54,007 nucleotides of DNA from an uncultured Bacteroidales bacterium (GCA_902781045.1 CACZHT010000020.1:1-54007); one strand, 5' to 3'; numbered from the stretch's first letter, positions 23,532-32,875 are shown. A program made the numbers and translations. The notes: generated by a model from the letters alone, not told the origin.

Positions 23532-25808
23532 ATGAAACAGAAAATTACTCTCCTCATGGCTGTGCTCTGCTTGATGGCTATGTCCATGGCTGCCCAGCCC
23601 AAGCAGCCGCAACGCGCCTGCGATGTGGTCAAGATGGAGCAACAGAAAGGCAAAGCTGTCTACACGCCCGCCAAACAAGTCAGCAAGAACGCATCGGAAG
23701 CACAACAACGCGACTTCCGCTATTATAATCCACAACAATCTCCAATCCTTACCGAGGGCGGGTCTACCGACACTGCAACCGTCACACTCATGTATAATCT
23801 GCAGGAAGAAGAATTAGGTAATTACGCTGTAGCATCGGTGATGGTCTACAACCCTGAATGGTCCGAGTTGTGGCATCCTGACATGTACACACCGGAGGGC
23901 AACTTAGCCAAAGGCATCATTGTCCGCGTCCCGCATGGCACCTACGATCTTTATACGAATACCTATGAACAACAAGGAGACTATCGTCAACTTTTGCACA
24001 TCGACGAACTGGTGAACATCGACAAGGACACGACCATCTATCTCAATGTTCTCGATGTTCAGGACAGGGTGTGCTGGGAACTATATGACAACAACAATCA
24101 GTTGCTGGTTCCACAGACCATCCGCCCGCTTGATCAAGACCCCTGGTACGAGGTAATTGAAGACGGCAATCTCAAGCAAGGCAGTGGCATATTGTTTTTA
24201 AGGCTGGATGGCTATGGCAATGTCAGCACGCTAGATTATGGCTATGACGCGAAACCTGAGGGACAAGCTTATGGTGCCGCTTTCTACTATATCAACAAGT
24301 TGAGCGACCGATACAACTATGTCGTTGATGAGAGGACATTAGACTTTGAGGGCATGATCTACATCAACAAGTTGACTTGCGGTGGTGCAGGGCCGTTCCC
24401 GTTGCGTAACGATGCCAGTGGCTATGTGGTCTACGAGGAGCAAATCCAACGCACCCCTAAAGGGATTGAGTCGGTCGAGAATCCGACCTTCGGTGTGGCT
24501 AGCAATACCTACTTAGATAATTCTTCTGAATATTTTGGTGATGCACAAAGTGATAAGTCTGTTGGCGATGACGGAATGGCTCGGGTAATGATCAATGCCG
24601 CTAAGAGCGGCCAAGAGCGGCTTGAAGGTGTAAATCTTTCGGTCTTGCTACGTGTGAACGACTGGGAACAGTGGGTTGTGCAGAGATATGAATATGAAGA
24701 TGAGAATGGCAACCCTGTGGTGTTTGTTGACTCGATGCTTAATTGGGCTGCTATCGTCGGACCTGAAGTCATGGTCAATCAAGACCGCAGCCTTGAGTGT
24801 CTGGTACGCAGTGACGTCATGCGCACTTCAGAAATCGGCATCTGGAAGGAGGACTATCCTCCACACCCCATGTTCAGTTACGCCCATGAGCAGAAGAAAG
24901 GCATCATAGGCAACAACTGCCCGCTGGTGACATTCGACTCTCGAAACGCATGGAACCAATGGCGCAACGCCAACATGATTATGATGTTCGCCAGCCATGT
25001 GGGCAGGAACGGCGAACAAATCGGCTCGGGCGATTTATTCTCGACCATGACCGCCAAGTATAACGGCGAGCAGATATATAGCGGCAAGCATGCGTTGGAC
25101 AGCCTGCGTATGTCATGGGTCGGTGTGAAACCCGATGGTAACTACGAATTTGAGTTCACGAACGAAAATGTTGCAGTCGATGGCATCCCTGGCAAGAATG
25201 TAACAACGGTCTACTTTGACCAGACGAAAGAAGACCAGAATCCTCCCTTATTGACGATGTTGCAGTTCCGCGACGGTGAGAACAACGTGACCGACCGTTT
25301 CGATACGCCCGATGGTGGTGTCATCATGTTTGCTGGCGGTGACATTGATCCACGTTCGATAACTTACATGACCGAATATGGCTATGAGAGCAATTGGGAC
25401 TACAAAGAATGCCAACCGATGACCATCGAGGTGCTGTATGCCCCCTACGGCACAGACGAGTGGCAGCCGTTGGAAGGCGTGGAGCATCAAGAGGAATATG
25501 ACGACATCCCAGGCTTGGGTTTCTTCTATCAAGGCTCATTGGCTGGTGTGTCGACTCCGAGTGAGAACGGGTGGTTCGACCTGAAGTTCCGACTGGTGGA
25601 CGAGGCGGGCAACTGGCAGGAGCAGACGCTGAGCCCGGCCTTCCGCATCGACAACCTGGTGCAGAGTGCCGTCACCGAGGTGCGTGACAGTTATGCTCAC
25701 GAGGTAGCACGCTACAGCATCGACGGCAAGCGCGTTGATGCCAGCCACCACGGCATCGTCATCGTCAAGATGAGCGACGGCACCGCCCGCAAAGTGCTCG
25801 TCCCATAA
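23532..25808 (+). CDS. large secreted protein with C-terminal sorting-like domain
   Basis: A 758-residue protein. The signal peptide (LLMAVLCLMAMSMAAQ) is followed by about 680 residues rich in aromatic and acidic residues with no motif I recognise. The C-terminal 45 residues (EVARYSIDGKRV, HHGIVIVKMSDGTARKVLV) follow the pattern of type A cargo tails of the type IX secretion system, and a PorZ-like gene in this window agrees with such a system being present. Repeated phrases (YYNP, TLMYNLQEEELGNYAVASVMVYN) suggest beta-sandwich domains. It is probably on the cell surface or released. Its function is unknown; an enzymatic role is not visible. Confidence 0.75.
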   Translation: MKQKITLLMAVLCLMAMSMAAQPKQPQRACDVVKMEQQKGKAVYTPAKQVSKNASEAQQRDFRYYNPQQSPILTEGGSTDTATVTLMYNLQEEELGNYAVASVMVYNPEWSELWHPDMYTPEGNLAKGIIVRVPHGTYDLYTNTYEQQGDYRQLLHIDELVNIDKDTTIYLNVLDVQDRVCWELYDNNNQLLVPQTIRPLDQDPWYEVIEDGNLKQGSGILFLRLDGYGNVSTLDYGYDAKPEGQAYGAAFYYINKLSDRYNYVVDERTLDFEGMIYINKLTCGGAGPFPLRNDASGYVVYEEQIQRTPKGIESVENPTFGVASNTYLDNSSEYFGDAQSDKSVGDDGMARVMINAAKSGQERLEGVNLSVLLRVNDWEQWVVQRYEYEDENGNPVVFVDSMLNWAAIVGPEVMVNQDRSLECLVRSDVMRTSEIGIWKEDYPPHPMFSYAHEQKKGIIGNNCPLVTFDSRNAWNQWRNANMIMMFASHVGRNGEQIGSGDLFSTMTAKYNGEQIYSGKHALDSLRMSWVGVKPDGNYEFEFTNENVAVDGIPGKNVTTVYFDQTKEDQNPPLLTMLQFRDGENNVTDRFDTPDGGVIMFAGGDIDPRSITYMTEYGYESNWDYKECQPMTIEVLYAPYGTDEWQPLEGVEHQEEYDDIPGLGFFYQGSLAGVSTPSENGWFDLKFRLVDEAGNWQEQTLSPAFRIDNLVQSAVTEVRDSYAHEVARYSIDGKRVDASHHGIVIVKMSDGTARKVLVP

Positions 25809-25841
25809 GCAGAGCACAACGACGCAACCGATTTTATCAGA

Positions 25842-25952
25842 AGGAGTTAAGACATCATTTTTAGTAGTGGAGTAGTGGAGTAGTGGAGTAGTAAAGCCGT
25901 CACATGATTGTGGCAGCACTACCCTCTACCCACTACCCTCTCTTTAACTCCT
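25842..25952. repeat. GTAGTGGA repeat element with inverted ends
   Basis: Inverted ends AGGAGTTAA (25842-25850) and TTAACTCCT (25944-25952) enclose four tandem 8-base words AGTAGTGG and a core AAGCCGTCACATGATTGTGG (25894-25913), then inverted words ACTACCCTCT. A second element with the same core lies at 48393-48518. It resembles a MITE-like mini-element. It sits between two convergent genes. Confidence 0.7.
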
Positions 25953-25971
25953 GACAAGAAGGCTGCCGCGC

Positions 25972-26703
25972 TCACAGCAGCAGCTCGGGCAGGTCGTGGT
26001 CGGAGTGGAAGCGCGCCATGTCGACGTAGACGTTGATGCCGGCCATGATGCCGTCTTCGGTGAACTGCCAGATGGTGTAGTCGCCGTCCCAGCTGATGGA
26101 GGGCCGCGCGGTGGAGTAGCGGCCGATGTAGAGGGGGTATTTGTTGAACTGGGGCGACAGATTCTGATTGTAGAAGTCCATGGTCGAGTAGATCATGGGA
26201 CGATGCTTGTAGTGATGCTCAAGCATGTCGGCCAACAATGCAAGACTGTCGATGAGCTGGCTGCGCGACCATGCGCCGCGATCCTCAACGTCAATCATGG
26301 GAATGAGGTCTTGCGGCACTGAGCTCAAGGCTCTGACAAAGTTGGCATACTGCTGCCTGATGGTTGACGTGGTCGAGAGATAGTGGTAACTGCCCACGAG
26401 CAGCCCGTGCCTCTGTGCCTCGCGCACATTATAGGCATAGTGCGGCGACTGGTAGGTTGCCCCCTCGGTGGCTTTGATATAGGCAAAACGGATGTCGTCA
26501 TTGGCAGTGACTTTCTCCCAGTTGATGTCACCCTGGTGGCTAGACACATCGATGCCGTCGATGAGCGCCCCGTCGCGGCGTGGCGGCACGTGGCGCTCGT
26601 CACGCCGACTGCCCTGACTGGAGCATGCCGCCAGGACAACCACAATGCCCAACACGAGCACCAGCCATATCTGCTTGATCCATTTCATTGCCATCGGTTT
26701 CAT
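25972..26703 (-). CDS. GH25 lysozyme-family lipoprotein
   Basis: A 243-residue protein with a lipoprotein signal (VLVLGIVVVLAACSS) and a full glycoside hydrolase family 25 barrel: IDGIDVSSHQGDINWEKV near residue 49, FAYIKATEGATYQSP, GLLVGSYHYL, PMIDVEDRG with the catalytic DxE pair, and WDGDYTIWQF near the end. GH25 enzymes cut the N-acetylmuramic acid bond of peptidoglycan. As a lipoprotein it would act in the periplasm or at the outer membrane, in cell-wall turnover or against competitors. The -7 box is 7 bases before the first ATG, so the mRNA is nearly leaderless, or translation begins at Met4 or Met6. Confidence 0.9.
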   Translation of the reverse strand: MKPMAMKWIKQIWLVLVLGIVVVLAACSSQGSRRDERHVPPRRDGALIDGIDVSSHQGDINWEKVTANDDIRFAYIKATEGATYQSPHYAYNVREAQRHGLLVGSYHYLSTTSTIRQQYANFVRALSSVPQDLIPMIDVEDRGAWSRSQLIDSLALLADMLEHHYKHRPMIYSTMDFYNQNLSPQFNKYPLYIGRYSTARPSISWDGDYTIWQFTEDGIMAGINVYVDMARFHSDHDLPELLL

Positions 26704-26710
26704 CAGGCTG

Positions 26711-26718
26711 CAAATTTA
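26711..26718 (-). promoter_or_regulatory. -7 box TAAATTTG of the GH25 gene
   Basis: Exact match, ending 7 bases before the ATG at 26703. Confidence 0.55.
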
Positions 26719-26798
26719 CAAATAAAATCGGATACGGCCAACCGCCTCTCGAAAAGACTACATTTTTAACGAAAAAACACCGAAAAAAGTTACAATCA

Positions 26799-26830
26799 TT
26801 TGGAACTTGACGGATAATTGTGTATCTTTG
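26799..26830 (+). promoter_or_regulatory. promoter of the DUF805 gene (TTTG-20-TATCTTTG)
   Basis: -33 TTTG (26799-26802), 20-base spacer, -7 TATCTTTG (26823-26830). Leader of about 33 bases. Confidence 0.75.
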
Positions 26831-26869
26831 TGGCGGAAAACTGAATTATTCACCTAATATTAGAAGACT

Positions 26870-27280
26870 ATGGAAGGAATGAATCCTAATGCCCCCACTG
26901 GTGTCCGCCCTCAGCTAGGGTTTGTCGACGCAGTCAAGATTTGCTTAACCGAGAAGTATTGTGACTTCAATGGCCGTGCTCGCCGTTCAGAGTACTGGTG
27001 GTTCTGCTTGTGCAACTTCGTGCTGTCTTATGTCGTCAACCTCATCGGCGGCTTGATCAGCCCCACGGTGGGCATGGTGCTGACGTGCATTGTCACTCTA
27101 GGCCTATTGCTGCCAGGTCTGGGCGTGTGTGTCCGCCGCCTGCACGACATCGGCAAGAGCGGCTGGCTAGTGTTGTTGGCTTTAATTCCTCTGGTGGGTG
27201 CCATCATCCTGATTGTGTGGTTCTGCAAGGACAGTGACCGCGGCTCAAACGCCTATGGCCCATCACCCAAGTACAACTGA
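26870..27280 (+). CDS. DUF805 inner-membrane protein
   Basis: A 136-residue protein of the DUF805 (YhaH) family. It shows the N-terminal FNGRARRSEYWWF, three to four membrane helices, the conserved loop VRRLHDIGKSGWLVLL, and the C-terminal GSNAYGPSPKYN. The family lies in the inner membrane and has no established biochemical role. It has its own strong promoter and a downstream hairpin (27306-27334), so it is a single-gene unit. Confidence 0.9.
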   Translation: MEGMNPNAPTGVRPQLGFVDAVKICLTEKYCDFNGRARRSEYWWFCLCNFVLSYVVNLIGGLISPTVGMVLTCIVTLGLLLPGLGVCVRRLHDIGKSGWLVLLALIPLVGAIILIVWFCKDSDRGSNAYGPSPKYN

Positions 27281-27305
27281 TGACTTGCACCATCACTTTC
27301 AACAG

Positions 27306-27334
27306 GAGGCTGTGTCGTTTTTTGACACAGCCTC
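27306..27334 (+). terminator. hairpin after the DUF805 gene
   Basis: Perfect 11-base arms GAGGCTGTGTC/GACACAGCCTC with a T-rich 7-base loop. No T tract follows, so it is a probable but not a textbook terminator. Confidence 0.6.
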
Positions 27335-27430
27335 ATGTTCTGTTGGATGACGGTGATGTGTCACGGCTGTTGTTGCTTGCCGCAACCGAAACTGGCGATG
27401 GAAAATAAAAATTAAAACTGCGTTTTTAAT

Positions 27431-27461
27431 TTTGTATTTCGCTCGACTTGCGCTAATTTTG
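27431..27461 (+). promoter_or_regulatory. promoter of mfd (TTTG-19-TAATTTTG)
   Basis: -33 TTTG (27431-27434), 19-base spacer, -7 TAATTTTG (27454-27461). The transcript would start about 13 bases before the GTG at 27481. Confidence 0.75.
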
Positions 27462-27480
27462 CCGAAAAATTTCGGAATTA

Positions 27481-30400
27481 GTGGAAATCAAGCAACTGTG
27501 TGACCTGTTTTGCGGGCCGGCACGGCAGGAGGCACTGCGCCAGCTGCTGGACGGCCGACGGCGCGGCACGATGGTCATCGACGGACTGGCCGGTTCGGCC
27601 TCGTCGGTGCTGTTCTCGCGCCTGCCACGCCGCAAGCAGCCCTACCTCATCGTGGCCAACGACCTGGACGAGGCGGGCTATATCTATAACGACCTGGTGC
27701 AACTCACCGACGAGAGTCAGGCACTCATCTTCCCCAGCGGATATAAGCGCGACATCAAGTATGGCCAAGTGGACGCGCCCAACGGCATCCTGCGTACCGA
27801 GGTGCTCAACCAGTGGTATGCCAGCCCGGTGCTGCGCTGGGTGGTCAGCTATCCCGAGGCGCTGGCCGAGCGCGTGGCCTCGCGGCAGACCATCGAGCAG
27901 ACCACCGTCGAGCTGGCCGTGGGTCAGACCGTCGACCAGGTCGAGACCTCGCGTCGCTTGCGCGAGCTGGGCTTCACACAGGTCGACTATGTCTACGAGC
28001 CGGGGCAATTCTCGGTGCGTGGCTCCATCCTGGACGTGTACAGCTACAGCAATGAGCTGCCCTATCGTGTCGACTTCTTCGGCGACGAGATTGACTCCAT
28101 CCGCACCTTCAACGTCGAGACACAGCTCAGCGAGCAGCGTGTCGAGAGCATCGGCATCATCGGCAACAACGGCAGCAAGAGCGCTGCCGGCACGTCACTG
28201 CTCGACTATGTCCAGCCCGAGACCATGCTCATCTGCCGCGACGCGCAGTGGCTCGAGAGCCGTGTGCACCAGATTGCGACCGAGGGGATGTCGGCCAGCG
28301 CAGTCATTGCGCAGGAGGGCGACCAGAGCGCAATGGACCAGGTGGTGGACGCCGACCACTTCACAGCCATGCTGCACTCGATGCGGCGCATCGACTTCAG
28401 CTACGGCGAGAGTGCCCTCAAGAGCGACGCGCGCCTGACGCTGCACTGCTCGCCACAAGGCATCTACCACAAGAACTTCGACCTGATCAGCGAGTCGTTC
28501 AGGGACTTCCTGTCACGGGGCTACAAGATATTGATCTTGAGCGACAACGAGAAGCAGATAGCCCGCTTGCGTGCCATCTTCGACGACCGCAAGGACGACA
28601 TCCGGTTTGAGCCATGCCTGCGCACGCTGCACGAGGGGTTTGTCGACGATGACCTGCGGCTGTGTGTGTTCACCGACCACCAGATCTTCGACCGTTTCCA
28701 CAAGTACAACCTCAAGAGCGACCGCGCCCGCTCGGGCAAGCTGGCCCTGTCGCTCAAGGAGCTGAACCAGATTGAGGTGGGCGACTACATCGTGCACGAG
28801 GACCACGGCATCGGCAAGTTCGGCGGACTGCTGCGCACAGCGGTCAACGGCAAGATGCAGGAGATGATCAAGCTCACCTATCTGAACGGCGACACCATCT
28901 TTGTTTCAATCCACTCGCTGCACAAGCTCTCGAAGTACCGTGGCAAGGAGGGCATCGAGCCGCGCCTGCACAAGCTGGGCAGCGGCACATGGAACAAAAT
29001 CAAATCGCGCACCAAGAGCCGACTCAAGGACATCGCCCGCGACCTCATCAAGCTCTATGCCCAGCGGCGCAAGGAGCAGGGCCACGCGTTCTCGCCCGAC
29101 GGCTACTTGCAGCAGGAGCTGGAGGCATCGTTCGTCTACGAGGACACGCCCGACCAGCTCAAAGCCACGCAGGCCGTGAAGGCCGACATGGAGAGCGCCA
29201 AGCCCATGGACCGACTCGTGTGCGGCGATGTGGGCTTCGGCAAGACCGAGGTGGCCATCCGCGCCGCGTTCAAGGCCGCCGTCGACGGCAAGCAGACTGC
29301 CGTGCTGGTGCCCACCACGGTGCTGGCCTTCCAGCACTACAACACGTTCAGCGAGAGGCTCAAGGACTTCCCGGTGCGTGTCGACTACCTGAGCCGCGCA
29401 CGCAAGCCCAAGGACGTCAAGCAGCTGCTGGCCGACCTGGCCACAGGCAAGATTGACATCATCATCGGCACGCACAAGCTCATCGGCAAGACAGTCAAGT
29501 TCCATGACCTGGGGTTGCTGGTCATCGACGAGGAGCAGAAGTTCGGCGTGGCCACCAAGGAGAAACTCAAGCAGCTCAAGGTCAATGTCGACACCCTGAC
29601 GATGAGTGCCACACCCATCCCGCGCACGCTGCAGTTCTCGCTGATGGGAGCACGCGACCTGAGCGCCATCAACACCCCGCCGGCCAACCGCTATCCCATC
29701 CTCACCACACTGGGCACGCTGGACGACGACGTGGTGGCCGAGGCCATCAACTTCGAGCTCTCGCGCAACGGGCAGGTGTTCTTTGTCAACAACCGCATCG
29801 AGCAGCTCTATAACCTGCGAGACATGGTCAAGCGCGTCGTGCCCGACGCTCGCGTGGTGGTGGCCCACGGGCAGATGCCGCCCGAACAGATGGAGCAGAC
29901 CATCATCGACTTTGCCAACCACGACTATGATGTGTTGCTCTCGACCACCATCATCGAGAGCGGCATCGACATGCCCAACGTCAACACCATCATCATCAAC
30001 AATGCGCAGAACTATGGCCTGAGCGACCTGCACCAGCTGCGCGGACGCGTGGGCCGCAGCAGCCGCAAGGCGTTCTGCTACCTGCTGGTTCCGCCCGGTC
30101 GCCCACTCACCACGGTGGCACGCCGGCGCCTGCAGGCCATCGAGAGCTTCAGCGATCTGGGTTCGGGCATACACATCGCCATGCAGGACCTGGACATCCG
30201 TGGAGCCGGCAACCTGCTGGGTGCCGAGCAGAGCGGATTCATCGCCGACCTGGGCTATGAGACCTATCAGAAGATTCTCAAAGAGGCAGTGCTGGAACTG
30301 CGCACCGAGGAGTTTGCCGACACCTTTGCCGATGACACCAAGCCTGACGATGAGCAGCAAGACTTCGTCAACGACTGCACCATCGACACCGACCTCGAAC

Positions 30401-30834
30401 TGATGTTCCCCGCCACTTACGTGCCGCAAGAGAATGAACGCATCACACTCTACCGCGAACTCGACGCCATGGAGACCGACATGCAGGTACAGGACTTCGA
30501 GGCACGCATGATCGACCGTTTTGGCCCCATCCCACCCATGGCACAGGAACTGATACGCATTGTGCCCCTTCGCCGTTACGCCCGCCGTCTGGGCATCGAG
30601 AAGATTGCCCTCAAGGGCGGCATGATGTACACCTATTTTGTGGGCGAGGAGAATGTGGCCTACTACCAGTCGCCCGCCTTCGGCCGCATGTTGCAGTACT
30701 TGCAGACCAACCCACGCCGTTGCCACATCCGCGACAAGGGCGGCCGCCGCTCGTTCAGCATCGAGCAGGTGACCACCGTCACTCAGGCACTCGACATCCT
30801 GCGCCTGATCACCGACCTGCCCACCATATCCTAA
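27481..30834 (+). CDS. mfd: transcription-repair coupling factor Mfd
   Basis: A 1117-residue protein that removes RNA polymerase stalled at DNA lesions and recruits UvrA. In order: the UvrB-like module (about 1-330), the RNA-polymerase-interacting CarD-like domain (EVGDYIVHEDHGIGKFGGL, about 435-455), the RecG-like translocase with Walker A GDVGFGKTEVA, the DEEQ Walker B and SATPIPRTL, motif VI region QLRGRVGRSS, and the C-terminal TRCF domain (about 980-1090). The start is GTG, supported by the promoter just upstream. It is a single-gene unit of normal length for Bacteroidetes. The large antisense open frames across it are a composition effect. Confidence 0.97.
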   Translation: MEIKQLCDLFCGPARQEALRQLLDGRRRGTMVIDGLAGSASSVLFSRLPRRKQPYLIVANDLDEAGYIYNDLVQLTDESQALIFPSGYKRDIKYGQVDAPNGILRTEVLNQWYASPVLRWVVSYPEALAERVASRQTIEQTTVELAVGQTVDQVETSRRLRELGFTQVDYVYEPGQFSVRGSILDVYSYSNELPYRVDFFGDEIDSIRTFNVETQLSEQRVESIGIIGNNGSKSAAGTSLLDYVQPETMLICRDAQWLESRVHQIATEGMSASAVIAQEGDQSAMDQVVDADHFTAMLHSMRRIDFSYGESALKSDARLTLHCSPQGIYHKNFDLISESFRDFLSRGYKILILSDNEKQIARLRAIFDDRKDDIRFEPCLRTLHEGFVDDDLRLCVFTDHQIFDRFHKYNLKSDRARSGKLALSLKELNQIEVGDYIVHEDHGIGKFGGLLRTAVNGKMQEMIKLTYLNGDTIFVSIHSLHKLSKYRGKEGIEPRLHKLGSGTWNKIKSRTKSRLKDIARDLIKLYAQRRKEQGHAFSPDGYLQQELEASFVYEDTPDQLKATQAVKADMESAKPMDRLVCGDVGFGKTEVAIRAAFKAAVDGKQTAVLVPTTVLAFQHYNTFSERLKDFPVRVDYLSRARKPKDVKQLLADLATGKIDIIIGTHKLIGKTVKFHDLGLLVIDEEQKFGVATKEKLKQLKVNVDTLTMSATPIPRTLQFSLMGARDLSAINTPPANRYPILTTLGTLDDDVVAEAINFELSRNGQVFFVNNRIEQLYNLRDMVKRVVPDARVVVAHGQMPPEQMEQTIIDFANHDYDVLLSTTIIESGIDMPNVNTIIINNAQNYGLSDLHQLRGRVGRSSRKAFCYLLVPPGRPLTTVARRRLQAIESFSDLGSGIHIAMQDLDIRGAGNLLGAEQSGFIADLGYETYQKILKEAVLELRTEEFADTFADDTKPDDEQQDFVNDCTIDTDLELMFPATYVPQENERITLYRELDAMETDMQVQDFEARMIDRFGPIPPMAQELIRIVPLRRYARRLGIEKIALKGGMMYTYFVGEENVAYYQSPAFGRMLQYLQTNPRRCHIRDKGGRRSFSIEQVTTVTQALDILRLITDLPTIS

Positions 30835-30934
30835 AACATAACTAATAATGTAGCACTCAATCTGGTACATTTTCAACTACTATTAACAATGACACTTTTT
30901 TACCAACCATTTGACCGAAAATAAGGGTGTTTAC

Positions 30935-30965
30935 TTGGCCACATGAGAAGATTTTTCTATATTTG
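30935..30965 (+). promoter_or_regulatory. promoter of the broken exported-protein gene
   Basis: TTG (30935-30937), 20-base spacer and -7 TATATTTG (30958-30965). It would start a leader of about 30 bases before the ATG at 31004. Confidence 0.6.
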
Positions 30966-31003
30966 TGGCTACATCATATTTTTCTAAATATTTATCAACG
31001 CTT

Positions 31004-31435
31004 ATGAAGACAAGATTTTTAGCAATGATGTTGGCGCTGGTGGCATGCTCACCGCCGGGGCACAATCGCTCACCAGCCACGAGTGGGCGGCCGAGACCGA
31101 GGCTTTCAAGGGAGCCACAGTGACAATCATGACAAGTTTTGATGATGACGGCACATGCACCATGCTCATGTTTATGGATCAGGAGATTGAGAAAGTCGTG
31201 CCAGGCATGAAGAAGCAATTCTTGAGCATGGTGAGCGACTACAGCGAACTGCAGGTCTCGCGGCTGACGTCCAGTGAGATGGTCACCAACATCGGCACCT
31301 TCAAGGGTCTGCTCCGCGGCTCGATGGAGAAGATGCTCTCGGACTAATAATACTTCTCAACTGACCCTTGTCGTCGACAAACTGGATGCCCCCGAGCTGC
31401 TTGCCGGTACTTTCCCCGGCTCAAGCATCGAATAG
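31004..31435 (+). pseudogene. small exported protein gene with two single-base frameshifts
   Basis: Three pieces in different frames join into one sensible protein of about 143 residues. From 31004 the first frame gives a signal peptide start, MKTRFLAMMLALVA. One base appears to be missing near 31046, and the next frame continues TAGAQSLTSHEWAAETEAF with an AGA cleavage site, through to KMLSD. There an extra T at about 31345 creates TAA; without it the frame runs on as NNTSQLTLVVDKLD and ends GSSIE at 31433-31435. The family is unknown; it is probably a periplasmic lipocalin-like or stress protein. The promoter is intact. Two indels in 300 bases mean recent decay, or sequencing error, which is less likely because no long homopolymer is involved. 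Confidence 0.65.
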
Positions 31436-31486
31436 AAGAGACACCACTCAAGGTCATACCCTTGATCTATTCTGTCTCAGCAATTC

Positions 31487-31552
31487 AATTCACCAAATTC
31501 ACATCAAATTTGGTGAATCAATTCACTGAATTCATATCAAATTTGGTGAATT
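31487..31552. promoter_or_regulatory. two tandem 33-bp palindromes, operator-like
   Basis: Copies 31487-31519 and 31520-31552. The first has arms AATTCACCAAATT and AATTTGGTGAAT; the second has a left arm with two changes and a perfect right arm. The -33 TTTG of the ATPase promoter lies inside the last arm, so a bound protein would block transcription. Confidence 0.7.
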
Positions 31553-31573
31553 GAGAAAATAGTACTACCTTTG
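31542..31573 (+). promoter_or_regulatory. promoter of the AAA+ ATPase gene (TTTG-20-TACCTTTG)
   Basis: -33 TTTG (31542-31545), 20-base spacer, -7 TACCTTTG (31566-31573), overlapping the palindromes. Confidence 0.75.
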
Positions 31574-31596
31574 CCGAATCAAACCAATAATGCAGG

Positions 31597-32718
31597 ATGA
31601 TTCAGAGATTGCTACAAAACAGGCTGATTGACAGTTATCGGAGGCAAAAAGTCTTGGTTGTCTTGGGTCCACGACAGGTGGGCAAGAGCACCTTGCTCGG
31701 TCAACTGACCCAAAATGAGCAAAATTGCCGGCTGCTCAATTGTGACAATGCCGTCGAACGTCGTCTGCTGCAAGACAAAACCTCGACAGAACTTGAGCAC
31801 CTGATTGCTCCCTACGATTTCTTCTTGATTGACGAGGCGCAACGTGTCACTGACATTGGATTGACCCTCAATAAGATAGGTGACCTCAAACTGGGCAACC
31901 ATATTATTGTAACTGGCTCGTCATCGCTTGACCTGGCCAACAAAGTCAACGAGCCGGCAACAGGACGGCTCATTGAGTATCGACTGTTTCCTCTGTCATT
32001 ACCCGAACTGGCAGCACACACCTCGCAACTGGCTGAACGACGCATGTTGAATGAGCGACTGATATATGGGCTTTACCCCGAGGTTGTGACACAGCCCGAA
32101 TTTGCGCGTGACATTTTGATTAATCTGGTCAACAATTATCTGTATAAAGACCTGCTGGACTATCGGGGCATCAAGAAGCCTGATGTGTTGATGAACCTGG
32201 CCCGCGCATTGGCACTGCAGGTGGGCAGCGAAGTGTCATACAACGAATTGTCGCGTCTCGTCGGGGTGGACAAATTGACCGTTGAGAGCTATATTAATCT
32301 GCTTGAAAAGTGCTTTATTGTCTTCAGACTGAATTCGTTCAGCCGCAACCTGCGCAACGAAATCAAGAAAAGCAAAAAAATCTATTTCCTGGACAATGGC
32401 ATCCGAAATGCAGTGCTAGCCAACTTTGCTCCCATAGAGAACCGTACTGACACCGGTGCGCTGTGGGAGAACCTGATGGTCGCGGAACGCATCAAACGCA
32501 ATGCCTATAAGGGAAGTTATGCGCTGACTTATTTCTGGCGCACACAGACTCAGCAAGAGATTGACTTTGTTGAGGACATCGATGGCACATTAGCTGCCTT
32601 TGAATTCAAATGGAGCGGCAAACGAGCGGCCGTGATGCCCAAAGCCTTTGCCGATGCCTATCCCGGTTCAACCTTGCAAGTGGTCAGTCCCGACAATTTC
32701 TGGGAATTCTTGACTTAG
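31597..32718 (+). CDS. AAA+ ATPase with DUF4143 domain
   Basis: A 373-residue cytoplasmic protein. The N-terminal AAA_14 domain has Walker A GPRQVGKSTLL, Walker B YDFFLIDEAQRV, and the sensor VTGSSSLDL. The DUF4143 domain follows (about 195-340), containing a winged-helix-like stretch SYNELSRLVGVDKLTVESYINLLEKCFIVF and the nuclease-like fold ending QQEIDFVEDIDGTLAAFEFKWS. The family is abundant in Bacteroidetes, often in multiple copies, and its role is unproven. The two palindromes at the promoter suggest that it is tightly repressed, perhaps by its own winged-helix region. It is more AT-rich than its neighbours and may be acquired. Confidence 0.9.
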   Translation: MIQRLLQNRLIDSYRRQKVLVVLGPRQVGKSTLLGQLTQNEQNCRLLNCDNAVERRLLQDKTSTELEHLIAPYDFFLIDEAQRVTDIGLTLNKIGDLKLGNHIIVTGSSSLDLANKVNEPATGRLIEYRLFPLSLPELAAHTSQLAERRMLNERLIYGLYPEVVTQPEFARDILINLVNNYLYKDLLDYRGIKKPDVLMNLARALALQVGSEVSYNELSRLVGVDKLTVESYINLLEKCFIVFRLNSFSRNLRNEIKKSKKIYFLDNGIRNAVLANFAPIENRTDTGALWENLMVAERIKRNAYKGSYALTYFWRTQTQQEIDFVEDIDGTLAAFEFKWSGKRAAVMPKAFADAYPGSTLQVVSPDNFWEFLT

Positions 32719-32760
32719 TTCCCAGTTTCATGTCTCATGCTGCTTATAAAAAAGAAGAAA

Positions 32761-32875
32761 TAATTCGCGTGATTCAGCGGTTGTCACGAATTATCGAATT
32801 TTCGAATTCGTATCGCGCGATTCGCGGTCAATAAATTAGGACAAAATCATTAAGCATTCGCGAGGTTTTCGCGGT
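32761..32875. repeat. ATTCGCG/CGAATT word cluster
   Basis: The space before the acyltransferase gene holds repeated words AATTCGCG, ATTCGCGG and the palindromic CGAATTTTCGAATTCG. Its nature resembles the other spacer word families; no gene is seen. Confidence 0.5.

Noticed and set aside
28906..30876. 656-codon minus-strand frame opposite mfd
   Set aside because: Composition effect; low-complexity His/Val/Gly-rich translation with no motif.
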